Assembly (NCBI GenBank): GCA_949752795.1
Contig: OX457058.1
Span: 38,876,587 to 38,940,586, forward strand
Direction: 5' to 3'
Length of the DNA: 64,000 nt
DNA from: Hyperoodon ampullatus
Taxonomy: Eukaryota > Chordata > Mammalia > Artiodactyla > Ziphiidae
This document shows positions 37,119 to 51,303 of this stretch, piece after piece. The stretch's first letter is position 1, and every line of letters begins with the position of its first letter. The notes under the pieces were generated by a model. That model saw nothing but the letters and a program-made list of their open reading frames with translations. It had not been told where the DNA came from and searched no databases. The translations under genes and the position numbers were made by a program.

Positions 37119-37861
37119 CCAGCCTGTGGCCTTTTGATTCTCATCCTCTCAGGCGATAGGTCCAGCAGTGGGTATCCTTGATTGAATGGTAGCTCAATAT
37201 TTACCTTTTCAAGGCACCTCCTTTGTGTTTTCATTACTGGCTCTTACCATGTCCCATGTTGAACCAAGGGTAGGCATGTCTCTACAACCCCTTCAGCATT
37301 TATTGTTTGCCGAATTTTTGCTGATGGCCATTGTGACTGGTGTGAGCTGATAGGTTTTTGTAATTTGGATTTGCATGTCTTTAAGTATTCCTAATGTTCA
37401 GCATTTTTCCACGCCTTTTAAAATTTCTGTGAAACAAAAACAGGAAAAAAAACGGTGGGTACCATAAACCTCTTGAAATTGTTATCTTTGAAGGTTGCCC
37501 TCTTTTGAATTTTTTGGTCGAGTTTTGACCCCAGGAATTTTTTTGAGGGCAGGTGTCATTTACAGGCCTGCAATGAGTGTGAATATTTAGTGACCTTTAG
37601 CACTGGGTTTAAAGCTGCTGTTGAGGGAAACGGCCACAAGGCGGCAGCATTTCTCCATTCCCAAATCTGGTTACTAGGACAGCAGAGCCTTTCTGGAAGT
37701 CCTGTTCCTAGGTTGTAAATTACAATGGAATGTGCCAGGAAAAACCCCCATAAGTTTATGTCACATTACTTCTTGTTCATTGTTTGAATGTTTTTAATCG
37801 GGGTAGTGTTTAGAATATTGTTTGTCCGAGGTGTACACAATCTGGTTCATTTGTACATTAC

Positions 37862-37919
<58 letters not shown>

Positions 37920-37926
37920 GTATATT
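37862..37926. repeat. (AT)n(AC)n(AT)n microsatellite, unit 9
   Basis: Expanded tract like that of unit 8. Confidence 0.9.
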
Positions 37927-40900
37927 CATATACACATCCTCCTCCCATGTAAATTCTTTCAGGGTGTTCCGTAGACCTCTCTTGTTATATGGTCGGTCGT
38001 TTTGATAGATGTATTTAATAGGTATTTGTACACGTATGGTAACCCTAATCTTAATTTTTCCATTCCCCGTACCTTTCCTTTTAGATAAGCATAGTGTGTT
38101 TTCTATGTCTGTGAGTGTCTTTCTCTGTGGAAATATGTTCATTTGTGTCAGTTGTTAGATAATGCCTATAAGTGATATCATAAGATATGTCTTTTGCTTT
38201 CCGACTTACCTCATGTTCTGTGATTATCTCTAGGCTCATCTATGGTGCCTCAAAGAGCAGTGCTTCATTGTTTTCCATGGCTAATATTCCATTGTGTACA
38301 TGGACCACTTCTTCTTTATCCATTCATCTGGTGATGGACATTATGGTTGCTTCCGTGTCTTGGCTATTATGAAAATTGCTGCAGTGCAGCTGTTGAAGCC
38401 TGTGCCTTCTCGACTCTGGTCTTCTCAGGTGAGAGGCTCAGCAGTGGGCCTGCTGAATGGAATGGTGGCTCCATTTTTACTTATAAACGCAGCTCCTTTC
38501 TCTGCTCATTATTGGCTGTTACCCCTTTACAACTCACCAGCAGGTAGAGGGTACCCAGTTCTCTAAAACCCCTTCGGCATTAATTGTTTGTAGACTTTTT
38601 GCTGATGGTACTTGACATGTGTGAGTTGAAACCTTTCTGTAGGTTAGATTTGCATGGGCTAATAATTCCTGATGTTGAGCTTTTATCCATTTTCCTCTTT
38701 TTTGAAAAAGAGTGAGTAAAACTTAGCTGTCCATACGATCTCCTTGAAAAATTTGCCAGTTTTGAATATTTTTGGCCATTCCCTACCTCAGGACACTTTT
38801 TGACGGGAGGTGTCCTTTACAGCCCTGAGTCCTTGTGAGTGTTAAGTGACCATTAGCTGTGGGTTTAAAGCCACTCTTGCGGGGAACTGGCCACAAGGCG
38901 GCAGCATTTCTACATTTCTAACTCTGGGTTTTGGGCAACAGAGCTTTCCTGGAAGTCGTGTTAGTCAGCTGCAAATTAGAGTGGAATGTGCCAGTGCAAA
39001 CCCGCAAGTACTTATATCTCCTACATTTTTGTTTGGTTTTTAAATTTAATTTTTATTCATTATCAGAGCAAATTTGATAAAAATGTAGATTCTCCTAGGT
39101 GTACAGATTCTGCTTTATCATATCAATGTATCTGTCTATTCCTCTTTGGATCCTATCCCGTGTATGTTATTATGGAGTGTGGAGTAGACCTCTCTTCGTA
39201 TTCCATAGGTATTTTGTGATTATATATTTCATATGTATTAGTACATGTCTGATAACCCCCATATCCTAATTCACATATTCCTTACACCTTTCCATTTGGT
39301 TAAACATAATTTGGTTTTCTGAATCTATGCGTGTCCTTCTCTTGGAAATTATTTTATGGGCATCAATTTTTAGGTAACACCTATAAGTGATGTCATAGCA
39401 TATCTGTCTTTTGGTTTCTTTCTTACTTCAAGTTGGGTGATTATCTCTAGATCCTTTTATGGTGTTGCCAACGGCACTGTTCCATGCTTCTTCATGGTTA
39501 ATATTCCATTGGGTACATGGACGACTTCTTCTTGGTGCATTTTTCTGTTGATGGACATTTTGGTTTCTTCCAGGTCTTGGCTATGGTACATGTTGTTGCA
39601 GTGCAGGATTGCCAGCCTGTGTCCTTTTGATTCTGGTCTACCCAGGTGATAGGCCCATCAGTGGGCCTACCAGATCACATGGTAGCTCAATTTTTACCTT
39701 TAAACGCACCTCCATTCTGTTCTCACTACTGGCTCTTACCAGGTTACATCCCACCAGCAGCTAAAGGGTACGCAGTTCTCCAAAACCCCTTCAGCATTTA
39801 TTCTTTGTAGGCTTTTTTTTGCTGATGATCATTCTGACGGCTGTGAGGTGAACGCTTTTGTACACTGGATTTGCATGGCTTTATTAATTCCTGATGTTCA
39901 GCCTTTTTCCCTTCCCGTTTTTTTTTAACAAAATAAAAGAAAAAAAAGAAACAGAACACAAATGTGTGTAAAATATGCCTCTTGAAACTGTCTTTTTGAA
40001 ATGTGGAGGTCTTTTGAATTTTTTGGTCGGTATTGGACCCCAGCATTTGTTTGCAGGGCAGGTGTCATTTACAGGCCCGGAAGTATTTTGAATATCAACT
40101 GACCATTAACGCTGGGTTTAAAGCTGCTGTTGTGTGAAACGGCCACAAGGTGGCAGCAATTCTCCTTTACCAAATCTGGTAACTAGGGCCACAGGGCCTC
40201 AATGGAAGTCGTGTTCTAGGTTGTAATTTAGAATGGACTGTGCCAGGATAAAGCCCCTTAAGTTTATGTCTCACTACTTCTTGCTCGTTTTTTCAATTTA
40301 ATTTTTATTTTTTTTTATCACAGCCAGTTTGATTACAATGTTTGGCTTGTTTTAGGTGTGCAAGATGTGATTCTTTTACACATATACATATGTCTACTCT
40401 CCTGGGATCGTTTTCCCATGTACGTTATGAGAGAATGTTGAGTAGTCTTCTCTTGGTATTCTGTAGGATATTGGGGATTATATATTTCACCTATGTTTGT
40501 ATATGTCTGTTAACCCCAATATCCAAATGGATCCAATTCTCACACCTTTCCATTGGTGAACCATAAGTTTGTTTAATGAATCTGTGATTGCCCTTCTGTG
40601 TGGAAATATCTTCACTGATATCAATTTTTAGGTAACACCTATAAGTGATATCATACGATATGTGTCTTTCTCTTTCTGACTTACTACAAGTTGTGTGACT
40701 ACCTCTAGATTCATCGACGGTGCTGCAAATGGCATTGTGTCCTTTTTCTCCTTGGCTAATATTCTGTCTGTACATGTACCAGTTCTTCTTTGTCCACTCA
40801 TCTGTTGATGGACTTTTTGGTTGCTTCCACGTCTTGGCTATTTTAATACTGCGGCAATGCACATTTGCCTGCCTGTGACTTCCAATTCTGCCTTCTTAGG

Positions 40901-41661
40901 TTATAGGCCCAGGATTGGGCCTTGTGCATCCTATGGTAGCAAAATGTTTACCTTGTAAAGGCACCTCCATTCTGTTCTCATTATGGCTCTTACCAGGTTA
41001 CGTCCCACTTAAAGTTGAGGGTATGCACTTCTCCATAACACCTTCAGCATTTATTGTTTTCAGGTTTTTGTTGAGGTTTATTCTGACTAGTGTGAGCTGA
41101 TACTTATTTGTGGTTGGATTTGCATGCATCTCATAATCCCTTGAAATTGAGCTTTCTGGCATGTCCTTTTTTCCTTCAAACTGTGAGTACAGCTTACCTC
41201 TTCAAATTGTTTTCTTGAAGTATGTGTGACATTTTGAAATATTTTGGCCATTACCTCCCTCAAGACATTTTGAGGGCAGGTTTCACTTACAGCCCTCCAG
41301 TACTGGTGCATATGAAGTGACCCTTAGCACAGGTTTTAAAGCTGCTGTTGCAGGTAACGGCCAGAGGGTGGCAGCATTTCTGCTTTCCCAATCTGGTAAC
41401 TTGGGAAAGAGACCTACCTGCCAGTGGTGTTCCTCGGTTATAAATTCGAGTGGAATGTGCCCGGATAAATCCCCAAAAGCTGATGTCTCCTTACTTATGT
41501 TGCTTTTCTAAATTGAATTTATATTTCTTTATTGGAGTCATATTCCATTGTGTACATGGACCATTTCTTCTTTGTGCATTCCTCTGTTGATGGGCATTTT
41601 CGTTGATTCCAAGTGTTGGCTATGGTAAATATTGCTGGAGTGCAGGATTGCCAGCCTGTGT

Positions 41662-41862
41662 CTCTTTTTTTTGTGGTACGCAGGCCTCTCACTGCCGTGG
41701 CCTCTCCCGTTGAGGAGCACAGACTCCGGACACGCAGGCCCAGCAGCTATAGCTCACGGGACCAGCCGCTCCACGGCATGTGGGATCTTCCCGGACCGGG
41801 GCACGAACCCGTGTCCCCTGCATCGGCAGGCGGGCTCTCAACCACTGCGCCACCAGTGAAGT
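41662..41862 (-). mobile_element. CHR-2-type SINE, antisense (unit 9, B-type)
   Basis: B-type copy, two bases shorter at the A-tail end than in unit 8 (TTTGTGGTACGC against TTTGGTGGTACGC); the same form is in unit 11. Confidence 0.92.
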
Positions 41863-42604
41863 CCAGCCTGTGGCCTTTTGATTCTCATCCTCTCAGGCGC
41901 TAGGTCCAGCAGTGGGTATCCTTGATTGAATGGTAGCTCAATATTTACCTTTTCAAGGCACCTCCTTTGTGTTTTCATTACTGGCTCTTACCATGTCCCA
42001 TGTTGAACCAAGGGTAGGCATGTCTCTACAACCCCTTCAGCATTTATTGTTTGCCGAATTTTTGCTGATGGCCATTGTGACTGGTGTGAGCTGATAGGTT
42101 TTTGTAATTTGGATTTGCATGTCTTTAAGTATTCCTAATGTTCAGCATTTTTCCACGCCTTTTAAAATTTCTGTGAAACAAAAACAGGAAAAAAAACGGT
42201 GGGTACCATAAACCTCTTGAAATTGTTATCTTTGAAGGTTGCCCTCTTTTGAATTTTTTGGTCGAGTTTTGACCCCAGGAATTTTTTTGAGGGCAGGTGT
42301 CATTTACAGGCCTGCAATGAGTGTGAATATTTAGTGACCTTTGGCACTGGGTTTAAAGCTGCTGTTGAGGGAAACGGCCACAAGGCGGCAGCATTTCTCC
42401 ATTCCCAAATCTGGTTACTAGGACAGCAGAGCCTTTCTGGAAGTCCTGTTCTTAGCTTGTAAATTACAATGGAATGTGCCAGGAAAAACCCTCATAAGTT
42501 TATGTCACATTAAATCTTGTTCATTGTTTGAATGTTTTTATCAGGGTAATGTTTAGAATATTGTTTGTCCTAGGTGTACACAATCTGGTTCATTTGTACA
42601 TTAC

Positions 42605-42616
42605 ATATATATATAT
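42605..42616. repeat. (AT)6 microsatellite, unit 10
   Basis: Unexpanded, without the AC core, inside an otherwise B-type unit; probably the ancestral length or a replaced segment. Confidence 0.85.
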
Positions 42617-45600
42617 GTATATTCATATACACATCCTCCTCCCATGTAAATTCTTTCAGGGTGTTCCGTAGACCTCTCTTGTTATATGGTCGGTCGTTTT
42701 GATAGATGTATTTAATAGGTATTTGTACACGTATGGTAACCCTAATCTTAATTTTTCCATTCCCCGTACCTTTCCTTTTAGATAAGCATAGTGTGTTTTC
42801 TATGTCTGTGAGTGTCTTTCTCTGTGGAAATATGTTCATTTGTGTCAGTTGTTAGATAATGCCTATAAGTGATATCATAAGATATGTCTTTTGCTTTCCG
42901 ACTTACCTCATGTTCTGTGATTATCTCTAGGCTCATCTATGGTGCCTCAAAGAGCAGTGCTTCATTGTTTTCCATGGCTAATATTCCATTGTGTACATGG
43001 ACCACTTCTTCTTTATCCATTCATCTGGTGATGGACATTATGGTTGCTTCCGTGTCTTGGCTATTATGAAAATTGCTGCAGTGCAGCTGTTGAAGCCTGT
43101 GCCTTCTCGACTCTGGTCTTCTCAGGTGAGAGGCTCAGCAGTGGGCCTGCTGAATGGAATGGTGGCTCCATTTTTACTTATAAACGCAGCTCCTTTCTCT
43201 GCTCATTATTGGCTGTTACCCCTTTACAACTCACCAGCAGGTAGAGGGTACCCAGTTCTCTAAAACCCCTTCGGCATTAATTGTTTGTAGACTTTTTGCT
43301 GATGGTACTTGACATGTGTGAGTTGAAACCTTTCTGTAGGTTAGATTTGCATGGGCTAATAATTCCTGATGTTGAGCTTTTATCCATTTTCCTCTTTTTT
43401 GAAAAAGAGTGAGTAAAACTTACCTGTCCATACGATCTCCTTGAAAAATTTGCCAGTTTTGAATATTTTTGGCCATTCCCTACCTCAGGACACTTTTTGA
43501 CGGGAGGTGTCCTTTACAGCCCTGAGTCCTTGTGAGTGTTAAGTGACCATTAGCTGTGGGTTTAAAGCCACTCTTGCGGGGAACTGGCCACAAGGCGGCA
43601 GCATTTCTACATTTCTAACTCTGGGTTTTGGGCAACAGAGCTTTCCTGGAAGTCGTGTTAGTCAGCTGCAAATTAGAGTGGAATGTGCCAGTGCAAACCC
43701 GCAAGTACTTATATCTCCTACATTTTTGTTTGGTTTTTAAATTTAATTTTTATTCATTATCAGAGCAAATTTGATAAAAATGTAGATTCTCCTAGGTGTA
43801 CAGATTCTGCTTTATCATATCAATGTATCTGTCTATTCCTCTTTGGATCCTATCCCGTGTATGTTATTATGGAGTGTGGAGTAGACCTCTCTTCGTATTC
43901 CATAGGTATTTTGTGATTATATATTTCATATGTATTAGTACATGTCTGATAACCCCCATATCCTAATTCACATATTCCTTACACCTTTCCATTTGGTTAA
44001 ACATAATTTGGTTTTCTGAATCTATGCGTGTCCTTCTCTTGGAAATTATTTTATGGGCATCAATTTTTAGGTAACACCTATAAGTGATGTCATAGCATAT
44101 CTGTCTTTTGGTTTCTTTCTTACTTCAAGTTGGGTGATTATCGCTAGATCCTTTTATGGTGTTGCCAACGGCACTGTTCCATGCTTCTTCATGGTTAATA
44201 TTCCATTGGGTACATGGACGACTTCTTCTTGGTGCATTTTTCTGTTGATGGACATTTTGGTTTCTTCCAGGTCTTGGCTATGGTACATGTTGTTGCAGTG
44301 CAGGATTGCCAGCCTGTGTCCTTTTGATTCTGGTCTACCCAGGTGATAGGCCCATCAGTGGGCCTACCAGATCACATGGTAGCTCAATTTTTACCTTTAA
44401 ACGCACCTCCATTCTGTTCTCACTACTGGCTCTTACCAGGTTACATCCCACCAGCAGCTAAAGGGTACGCAGTTCTCCAAAACCCCTTCAGCATTTATTC
44501 TTTGTAGGCTTTTTTTTGCTGATGATCATTCTGACGGCTGTGAGGTGAACGCTTTTGTACACTGGATTTGCATGGCTTTATTAATTCTTGATGTTCAGCC
44601 TTTTTCCCTTCCTGTTTTTTTTAACAAAATAAAAGAAAAAAAAGAAACAGAACACAAATGTGTGTAAAATATGCCTCTTGAAACTGTCTTTTTGAAATGT
44701 GGAGGTCTTTTGAATTTTTTGGTCGGTATTGGACCCCAGCATTTGTTTGCAGGGCAGGTGTCATTTACAGGCCCGGAAGTATTTTGAATATCAACTGACC
44801 ATTAACGCTGGGTTTAAAGCTGCTGTTGTGTGAAACGGCCACAAGGTGGCAGCAGTTCTCCTTTACCAAATCTGGTAACTAGGGCCACAGGGCCTCAATG
44901 GAAGTCGTGTTCTAGGTTGTAATTTAGAATGGACTGTGCCAGGATAAAGCCCCTTAAGTTTATGTCTCACTACTTCTTGCTCGTTTTTTCAATTTAATTT
45001 TTATTTTTTTTTATCACAGCCAGTTTGATTACAATGTTTGGCTTGTTTTAGGTGTGCAAGATGTGATTCTTTTACACATATACATATGTCTACTCTCCTG
45101 GGATCGTTTTCCCATGTACGTTATGAGAGAATGTTGAGTAGTCTTCTCTTGGTATTCTGTAGGATATTGGGGATTATATATTTCACCTATGTTTGTATAT
45201 GTCTGTTAACCCCAATATCCAAATGGATCCAATTCTCACACCTTTCCATTGGTGAACCATAAGTTTGTTTAATGAATCTGTGATTGCCCTTCTGTGTGGA
45301 AATATCTTCACTGATATCAATTTTTAGGTAACACCTATAAGTGATATCATACGATATGTGTCTTTCTCTTTCTGACTTACTACAAGTTGTGTGACTACCT
45401 CTAGATTCATCGACGGTGCTGCAAATGGCATTGTGTCCTTTTTCTCCTTGGCTAATATTCCGTCTGTACATGTACCAGTTCTTCTTTGTCCACTCATCTG
45501 TTGATGGACTTTTTGGTTGCTTCCACGTCTTGGCTATTTTAATACTGTGGCAATGCACATTTGCCTGCCTGTGACTTCCAATTCTGCCTTCTTAGGTTAT

Positions 45601-46357
45601 AGGCCCAGGATTGGGCCTTGCGCGTCCTATGGTAGCAAAATGTTTACCTTGTAAAGGCACCTCCATTCTGTTCTCATTATGGCTCTTACCAGGTTACGTC
45701 CCACTTAAAGTTGAGGGTATGCACTTCTCCATAACACCTTCAGCATTTATTGTTTTCAGGTTTTTGTTGAGGTTTATTCTGACTAGTGTGAGCTGATACC
45801 TATTTGTGGTTGGATTTGCATGCATCTCATAATCCCTTGAAATTGAGCTTTCTGGCATGTCCTTTTTTCCTTCAAACTGTGAGTACAGCTTACCTCTTCA
45901 AATTGTTTTCTTGAAGTATGTGTGACATTTTGAAATATTTTGGCCATTACCTCCCTCAAGACATTTTGAGGGCAGGTTTCATTTACAGCCCTCCAGTACT
46001 GGTGCATATGAAGTGACCCTTAGCACAGGTTTTAAAGCTGCTGTTGCAGGTAACGGCCAGAGGGTGGCAGCATTTCTGCTTTCCCAATCTGGTAACTTGG
46101 GAAAGAGACCTACCTGCCAGTGGTGTTCCTCGGTTATAAATTCGAGTGGAATGTGCCCGGATAAATCCCCAAAACCTGATGTCTCCTTACTTATGTTGCT
46201 TTTCTAAATTGAATTTATATTTCTTTATTGGAGTCATATTCCATTGTGTACATGGACCATTTCTTCTTTGTGCATTCCTCTGTTGATGGGCATTTTCGTT
46301 GCTTCCAAGTGTTGGCTATGGTAAATATTGCTGGAGTGCAGGATTGCCAGCCTGTGT

Positions 46358-46560
46358 CTCTTTTTTTTTGGTGGTACGCAGGCCTCTCACTGCCGTGGCC
46401 TCTCCCGTTGAGGAGCACAGACTCCGGACACGCAGGCCCAGCAGCTATAGCTCACGGGACCAGCCGCTCCACGGCATGTGGGATCTTCCCGGACCGGGGC
46501 ACGAACCCGTGTCCCCTGCATCGGCAGGCGGGCTCTCAACCACTGCGCCACCAGTGAAGT
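46358..46560 (-). mobile_element. CHR-2-type SINE, antisense (unit 10, B-type)
   Basis: B-type copy with the long TTTGGTGGTACGC tail end, as in units 8, 12 and 13. Confidence 0.92.
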
Positions 46561-47300
46561 CCAGCCTGTGGCCTTTTGATTCTCATCCTCTCAGGCGATA
46601 GGTCCAGCAGTGGGTATCCTTGATTGAATGGTAGCTCAATATTTACCTTTTCAAGGCACCTCCTTTGTGTTTTCATTACTGGCTCTTACCATGTCCCATG
46701 TTGAACCAAGGGTAGGCATGTCTCTACAACCCCTTCAGCATTTATTGTTTGCCGAATTTTTGCTGATGGCCATTGTGACTGGTGTGAGCTGATAGGTTTT
46801 TGTAATTTGGATTTGCATGTCTTTAAGTATTCCTAATGTTCAGCATTTTTCCACGCCTTTTAAAATTTCTGTGAAACAAAAACAGGAAAAAAAACGGTGG
46901 GTACCATAAACCTCTTGAAATTGTTATCTTTGAAGGTTGCCCTCTTTTGAATTTTTTGGTCGAGTTTTGACCCCAGGGATTTTTTTGAGGGCAGGTGTCA
47001 TTTACAGGCCTGCAATGAGTGTGAATATTTAGTGACCTTTAGCACTGGGTTTAAAGCTGCTGTTGAGGGAAACGGCCACAAGGCGGCAGCATTTCTCCAT
47101 TCCCAAATCTGGTTACTAGGACAGCAGAGCCTTTCTGGAAGTCCTGTTCCTAGGTTGTAAATTACAATGGAATGTGCCAGGAAAAACCCCCATAAGTTTA
47201 TGTCACATTACTTCTTGTTCATTGTTTGAATGTTTTTAATCGGGGTAGTGTTTAGAATATTGTTTGTCCGAGGTGTACACAATCTGGTTCATTTGTACAT

Positions 47301-47303
<3 letters not shown>

Positions 47304-47344
<41 letters not shown>

Positions 47345-47361
47345 TATATATATATATATAT
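47304..47361. repeat. (AT)n(AC)n(AT)n microsatellite, unit 11
   Basis: Expanded, with a longer first AT block and shorter second AT block than in units 8 and 9. Confidence 0.9.
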
Positions 47362-50300
47362 GTATATTCATATACACATCCTCCTCCCATGTAAATTCTT
47401 TCAGGGTGTTCCGTAGACCTCTCTTGTTATATGGTCGGTCGTTTTGATAGATGTATTTAATAGGTATTTGTACACGTATGGTAACCCTAATCTTAATTTT
47501 TCCATTCCCCGTACCTTTCCTTTTAGATAAGCATAGTGTGTTTTCTATGTCTGTGAGTGTCTTTCTCTGTGGAAATATGTTCATTTGTGTCAGTTGTTAG
47601 ATAATGCCTATAAGTGATATCATAAGATATGTCTTTTGCTTTCCGACTTACCTCATGTTCTGTGATTATCTCTAGGCTCATCTATGGTGCCTCAAAGAGC
47701 AGTGCTTCATTGTTTTCCATGGCTAATATTCCATTGTGTACATGGACCACTTCTTCTTTATCCATTCATCTGGTGATGGACATTATGGTTGCTTCCGTGT
47801 CTTGGCTATTATGAAAATTGCTGCAGTGCAGCTGTTGAAGCCTGTGCCTTCTCGACTCTGGTCTTCTCAGGTGAGAGGCTCAGCAGTGGGCCTGCTGAAT
47901 GGAATGGTGGCTCCATTTTTACTTATAAACGCAGCTCCTTTCTCTGCTCATTATTGGCTGTTACCCCTTTACAACTCACCAGCAGGTAGAGGGTACCCAG
48001 TTCTCTAAAACCCCTTCGGCATTAATTGTTTGTAGACTTTTTGCTGATGGTACTTGACATGTGTGAGTTGAAACCTTTCTGTAGGTTAGATTTGCATGGG
48101 CTAATAATTCCTGATGTTGAGCTTTTATCCATTTTCCTCTTTTTTGAAAAAGAGTGAGTAAAACTTAGCTGTCCATACGATCTCCTTGAAAAATTTGCCA
48201 GTTTTGAATATTTTTGGCCATTCCCTACCTCAGGACACTTTTTGACGGGAGGTGTCCTTTACAGCCCTGAGTCCTTGTGAGTGTTAAGTGACCATTAGCT
48301 GTGGGTTTAAAGCCACTCTTGCGGGGAACTGGCCACAAGGCGGCAGCATTTCTACATTTCTAACTCTGGGTTTTGGGCAACAGAGCTTTCCTGGAAGTCG
48401 TGTTAGTCAGCTGCAAATTAGAGTGGAATGTGCCAGTGCAAACCCGCAAGTACTTATATCTCCTACATTTTTGTTTGGTTTTTAAATTTAATTTTTATTC
48501 ATTATCAGAGCAAATTTGATAAAAATGTAGATTCTCCTAGGTGTACAGATTCTGCTTTATCATATCAATGTATCTGTCTATTCCTCTTTGGATCCTATCC
48601 CGTGTATGTTATTATGGAGTGTGGAGTAGACCTCTCTTCGTATTCCATAGGTATTTTGTGATTATATATTTCATATGTATTAGTACATGTCTGATAACCC
48701 CCATATCCTAATTCACATATTCCTTACACCTTTCCATTTGGTTAAACATAATTTGGTTTTCTGAATCTATGCGTGTCCTTCTCTTGGAAATTATTTTATG
48801 GGCATCAATTTTTAGGTAACACCTATAAGTGATGTCATAGCATATCTGTCTTTTGGTTTCTTTCTTACTTCAAGTTGGGTGATTATCTCTAGATCCTTTT
48901 ATGGTGTTGCCAACGGCACTGTTCCATGCTTCTTCATGGTTAATATTCCATTGGGTACATGGACGACTTCTTCTTGGTGCATTTTTCTGTTGATGGACAT
49001 TTTGGTTTCTTCCAGGTCTTGGCTATGGTACATGTTGTTGCAGTGCAGGATTGCCAGCCTGTGTCCTTTTGATTCTGGTCTACCCAGGTGATAGGCCCAT
49101 CAGTGGGCCTACCAGATCACATGGTAGCTCAATTTTTACCTTTAAACGCACCTCCATTCTGTTCTCACTACTGGCTCTTACCAGGTTACATCCCACCAGC
49201 AGCTAAAGGGTACGCAGTTCTCCAAAACCCCTTCAGCATTTATTCTTTGTAGGCTTTTTTTTGCTGATGATCATTCTGACGGCTGTGAGGTGAACGCTTT
49301 TGTACACTGGATTTGCATGGCTTTATTAATTCCTGATGTTCAGCCTTTTTCCCTTCCCGTTTTTTTTTAACAAAATAAAAGAAAAAAAAGAAACAGAACA
49401 CAAATGTGTGTAAAATATGCCTCTTGAAACTGTCTTTTTGAAATGTGGAGGTCTTTTGAATTTTTTGGTCGATATTGGACCCCAGCATTTGTTTGCAGGG
49501 CAGGTGTCATTTACAGGCCCGGAAGTATTTTGAATATCAACTGACCATTAACGCTGGGTTTAAAGCTGCTGTTGTGTGAAACGGCCACAAGGTGGCAGCA
49601 ATTCTCCTTTACCAAATCTGGTAACTAGGGCCACAGGGCCTCAATGGAAGTCGTGTTCTAGGTTGTAATTTAGAATGGACTGTGCCAGGATAAAGCCCCT
49701 TAAGTTTATGTCTCACTACTTCTTGCTCGTTTTTTCAATTTAATTTTTATTTTTTTTATCACAGCCAGTTTGATTACAATGTTTGGCTTGTTTTAGGTGT
49801 GCAAGATGTGATTCTTTTACACATATACATATGTCTACTCTCCTGGGATCGTTTTCCCATGTACGTTATGAGAGAATGTTGAGTAGTCTTCTCTTGGTAT
49901 TCTGTAGGATATTGGGGATTATATATTTCACCTATGTTTGTATATGTCTGTTAACCCCAATATCCAAATGGATCCAATTCTCACACCTTTCCATTGGTGA
50001 ACCATAAGTTTGTTTAATGAATCTGTGATTGCCCTTCTGTGTGGAAATATCTTCACTGATATCAATTTTTAGGTAACACCTATAAGTGATATCATACGAT
50101 ATGTGTCTTTCTCTTTCTGACTTACTACAAGTTGTGTGACTACCTCTAGATTCATCGACGGTGCTGCAAATGGCATTGTGTCCTTTTTCTCCTTGGCTAA
50201 TATTCTGTCTGTACATGTACCAGTTCTTCTTTGTCCACTCATCTGTTGATGGACTTTTTGGTTGCTTCCACGTCTTGGCTATTTTAATACTGCGGCAATG

Positions 50301-51102
50301 CACATTTGCCTGCCTGTGACTTCCAATTCTGCCTTCTTAGGTTATAGGCCCAGGATTGGGCCTTGTGCATCCTATGGTAGCAAAATGTTTACCTTGTAAA
50401 GGCACCTCCATTCTGTTCTCATTATGGCTCTTACCAGGTTACGTCCCACTTAAAGTTGAGGGTATGCACTTCTCCATAACACCTTCAGCATTTATTGTTT
50501 TCAGGTTTTTGTTGAGGTTTATTCTGACTAGTGTGAGCTGATACTTATTTGTGGTTGGATTTGCATGCATCTCATAATCCCTTGAAATTGAGCTTTCTGG
50601 CATGTCCTTTTTTCCTTCAAACTGTGAGTACAGCTTACCTCTTCAAATTGTTTTCTTGAAGTATGTGTGACATTTTGAAATATTTTGGCCATTACCTCCC
50701 TCAAGACATTTTGAGGGCAGGTTTCACTTACAGCCCTCCAGTACTGGTGCATATGAAGTGACCCTTAGCACAGGTTTTAAAGCTGCTGTTGCAGGTAACG
50801 GCCAGAGGGTGGCAGCATTTCTGCTTTCCCAATCTGGTAACTTGGGAAAGAGACCTACCTGCCAGTGGTGTTCCTCGGTTATAAATTCGAGTGGAATGTG
50901 CCCGGATAAATCCCCAAAAGCTGATGTCTCCTTACTTATGTTGCTTTTCTAAATTGAATTTATATTTCTTTATTGGAGTCATATTCCATTGTGTACATGG
51001 ACCATTTCTTCTTTGTGCATTCCTCTGTTGATGGGCATTTTCGTTGATTCCAAGTGTTGGCTATGGTAAATATTGCTGGAGTGCAGGATTGCCAGCCTGT
51101 GT

Positions 51103-51303
51103 CTCTTTTTTTTGTGGTACGCAGGCCTCTCACTGCCGTGGCCTCTCCCGTTGAGGAGCACAGACTCCGGACACGCAGGCCCAGCAGCTATAGCTCACGG
51201 GACCAGCCGCTCCACGGCATGTGGGATCTTCCCGGACCGGGGCACGAACCCGTGTCCCCTGCATCGGCAGGCGGGCTCTCAACCACTGCGCCACCAGTGA
51301 AGT
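51103..51303 (-). mobile_element. CHR-2-type SINE, antisense (unit 11, B-type)
   Basis: Short-tail B form, same as unit 9. Confidence 0.92.

Larger units (their letters stand above)
32869..37613 (+). repeat. Higher-order unit 8 (block B)
   Basis: 4745 bp, the longest. Starts: s1 32869, s2 34125, s3 35378, s4 36595. CTCF-like cores at 32889, 34146, 35398 and 36615. First full B unit. It has a private CACAACCTGG (near 33091), CCTTTTCAACTC (near 33778) and CCCAAAACCTGATG in s4 (shared with units 10, 12 and 13). Confidence 0.97.
37614..42357 (+). repeat. Higher-order unit 9 (block B, left half of duplicated dimer)
   Basis: 4744 bp. Starts: s1 37614, s2 38870, s3 40123, s4 41341. CTCF-like cores at 37634, 38891, 40143 and 41361. 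Shares with unit 11, and not with units 8, 10, 12 or 13: GGCAGCAATTCTCC in s3, ATATTCTGTCTGTAC, CTTGTGCATCC, TTTCACTTACAG, CGTTGATTCC and AGGCGCTAGGTCC in s4. Confidence 0.97.
42358..47055 (+). repeat. Higher-order unit 10 (block B, divergent s1)
   Basis: 4698 bp. Starts: s1 42358, s2 43567, s3 44819, s4 46037. CTCF-like cores at 42378, 43588, 44839 and 46057. The early s1 (42448-42570) has a separate haplotype shared only with unit 12: GTTCTTAGCTTG, CCCTCATAAG, CATTAAATCTTG, TTTTTATCAGGG and a short (AT)6. Private bases are TATCGCTAGATC (44141) and CTTGCGCGTCC (near 45618). Confidence 0.97.
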
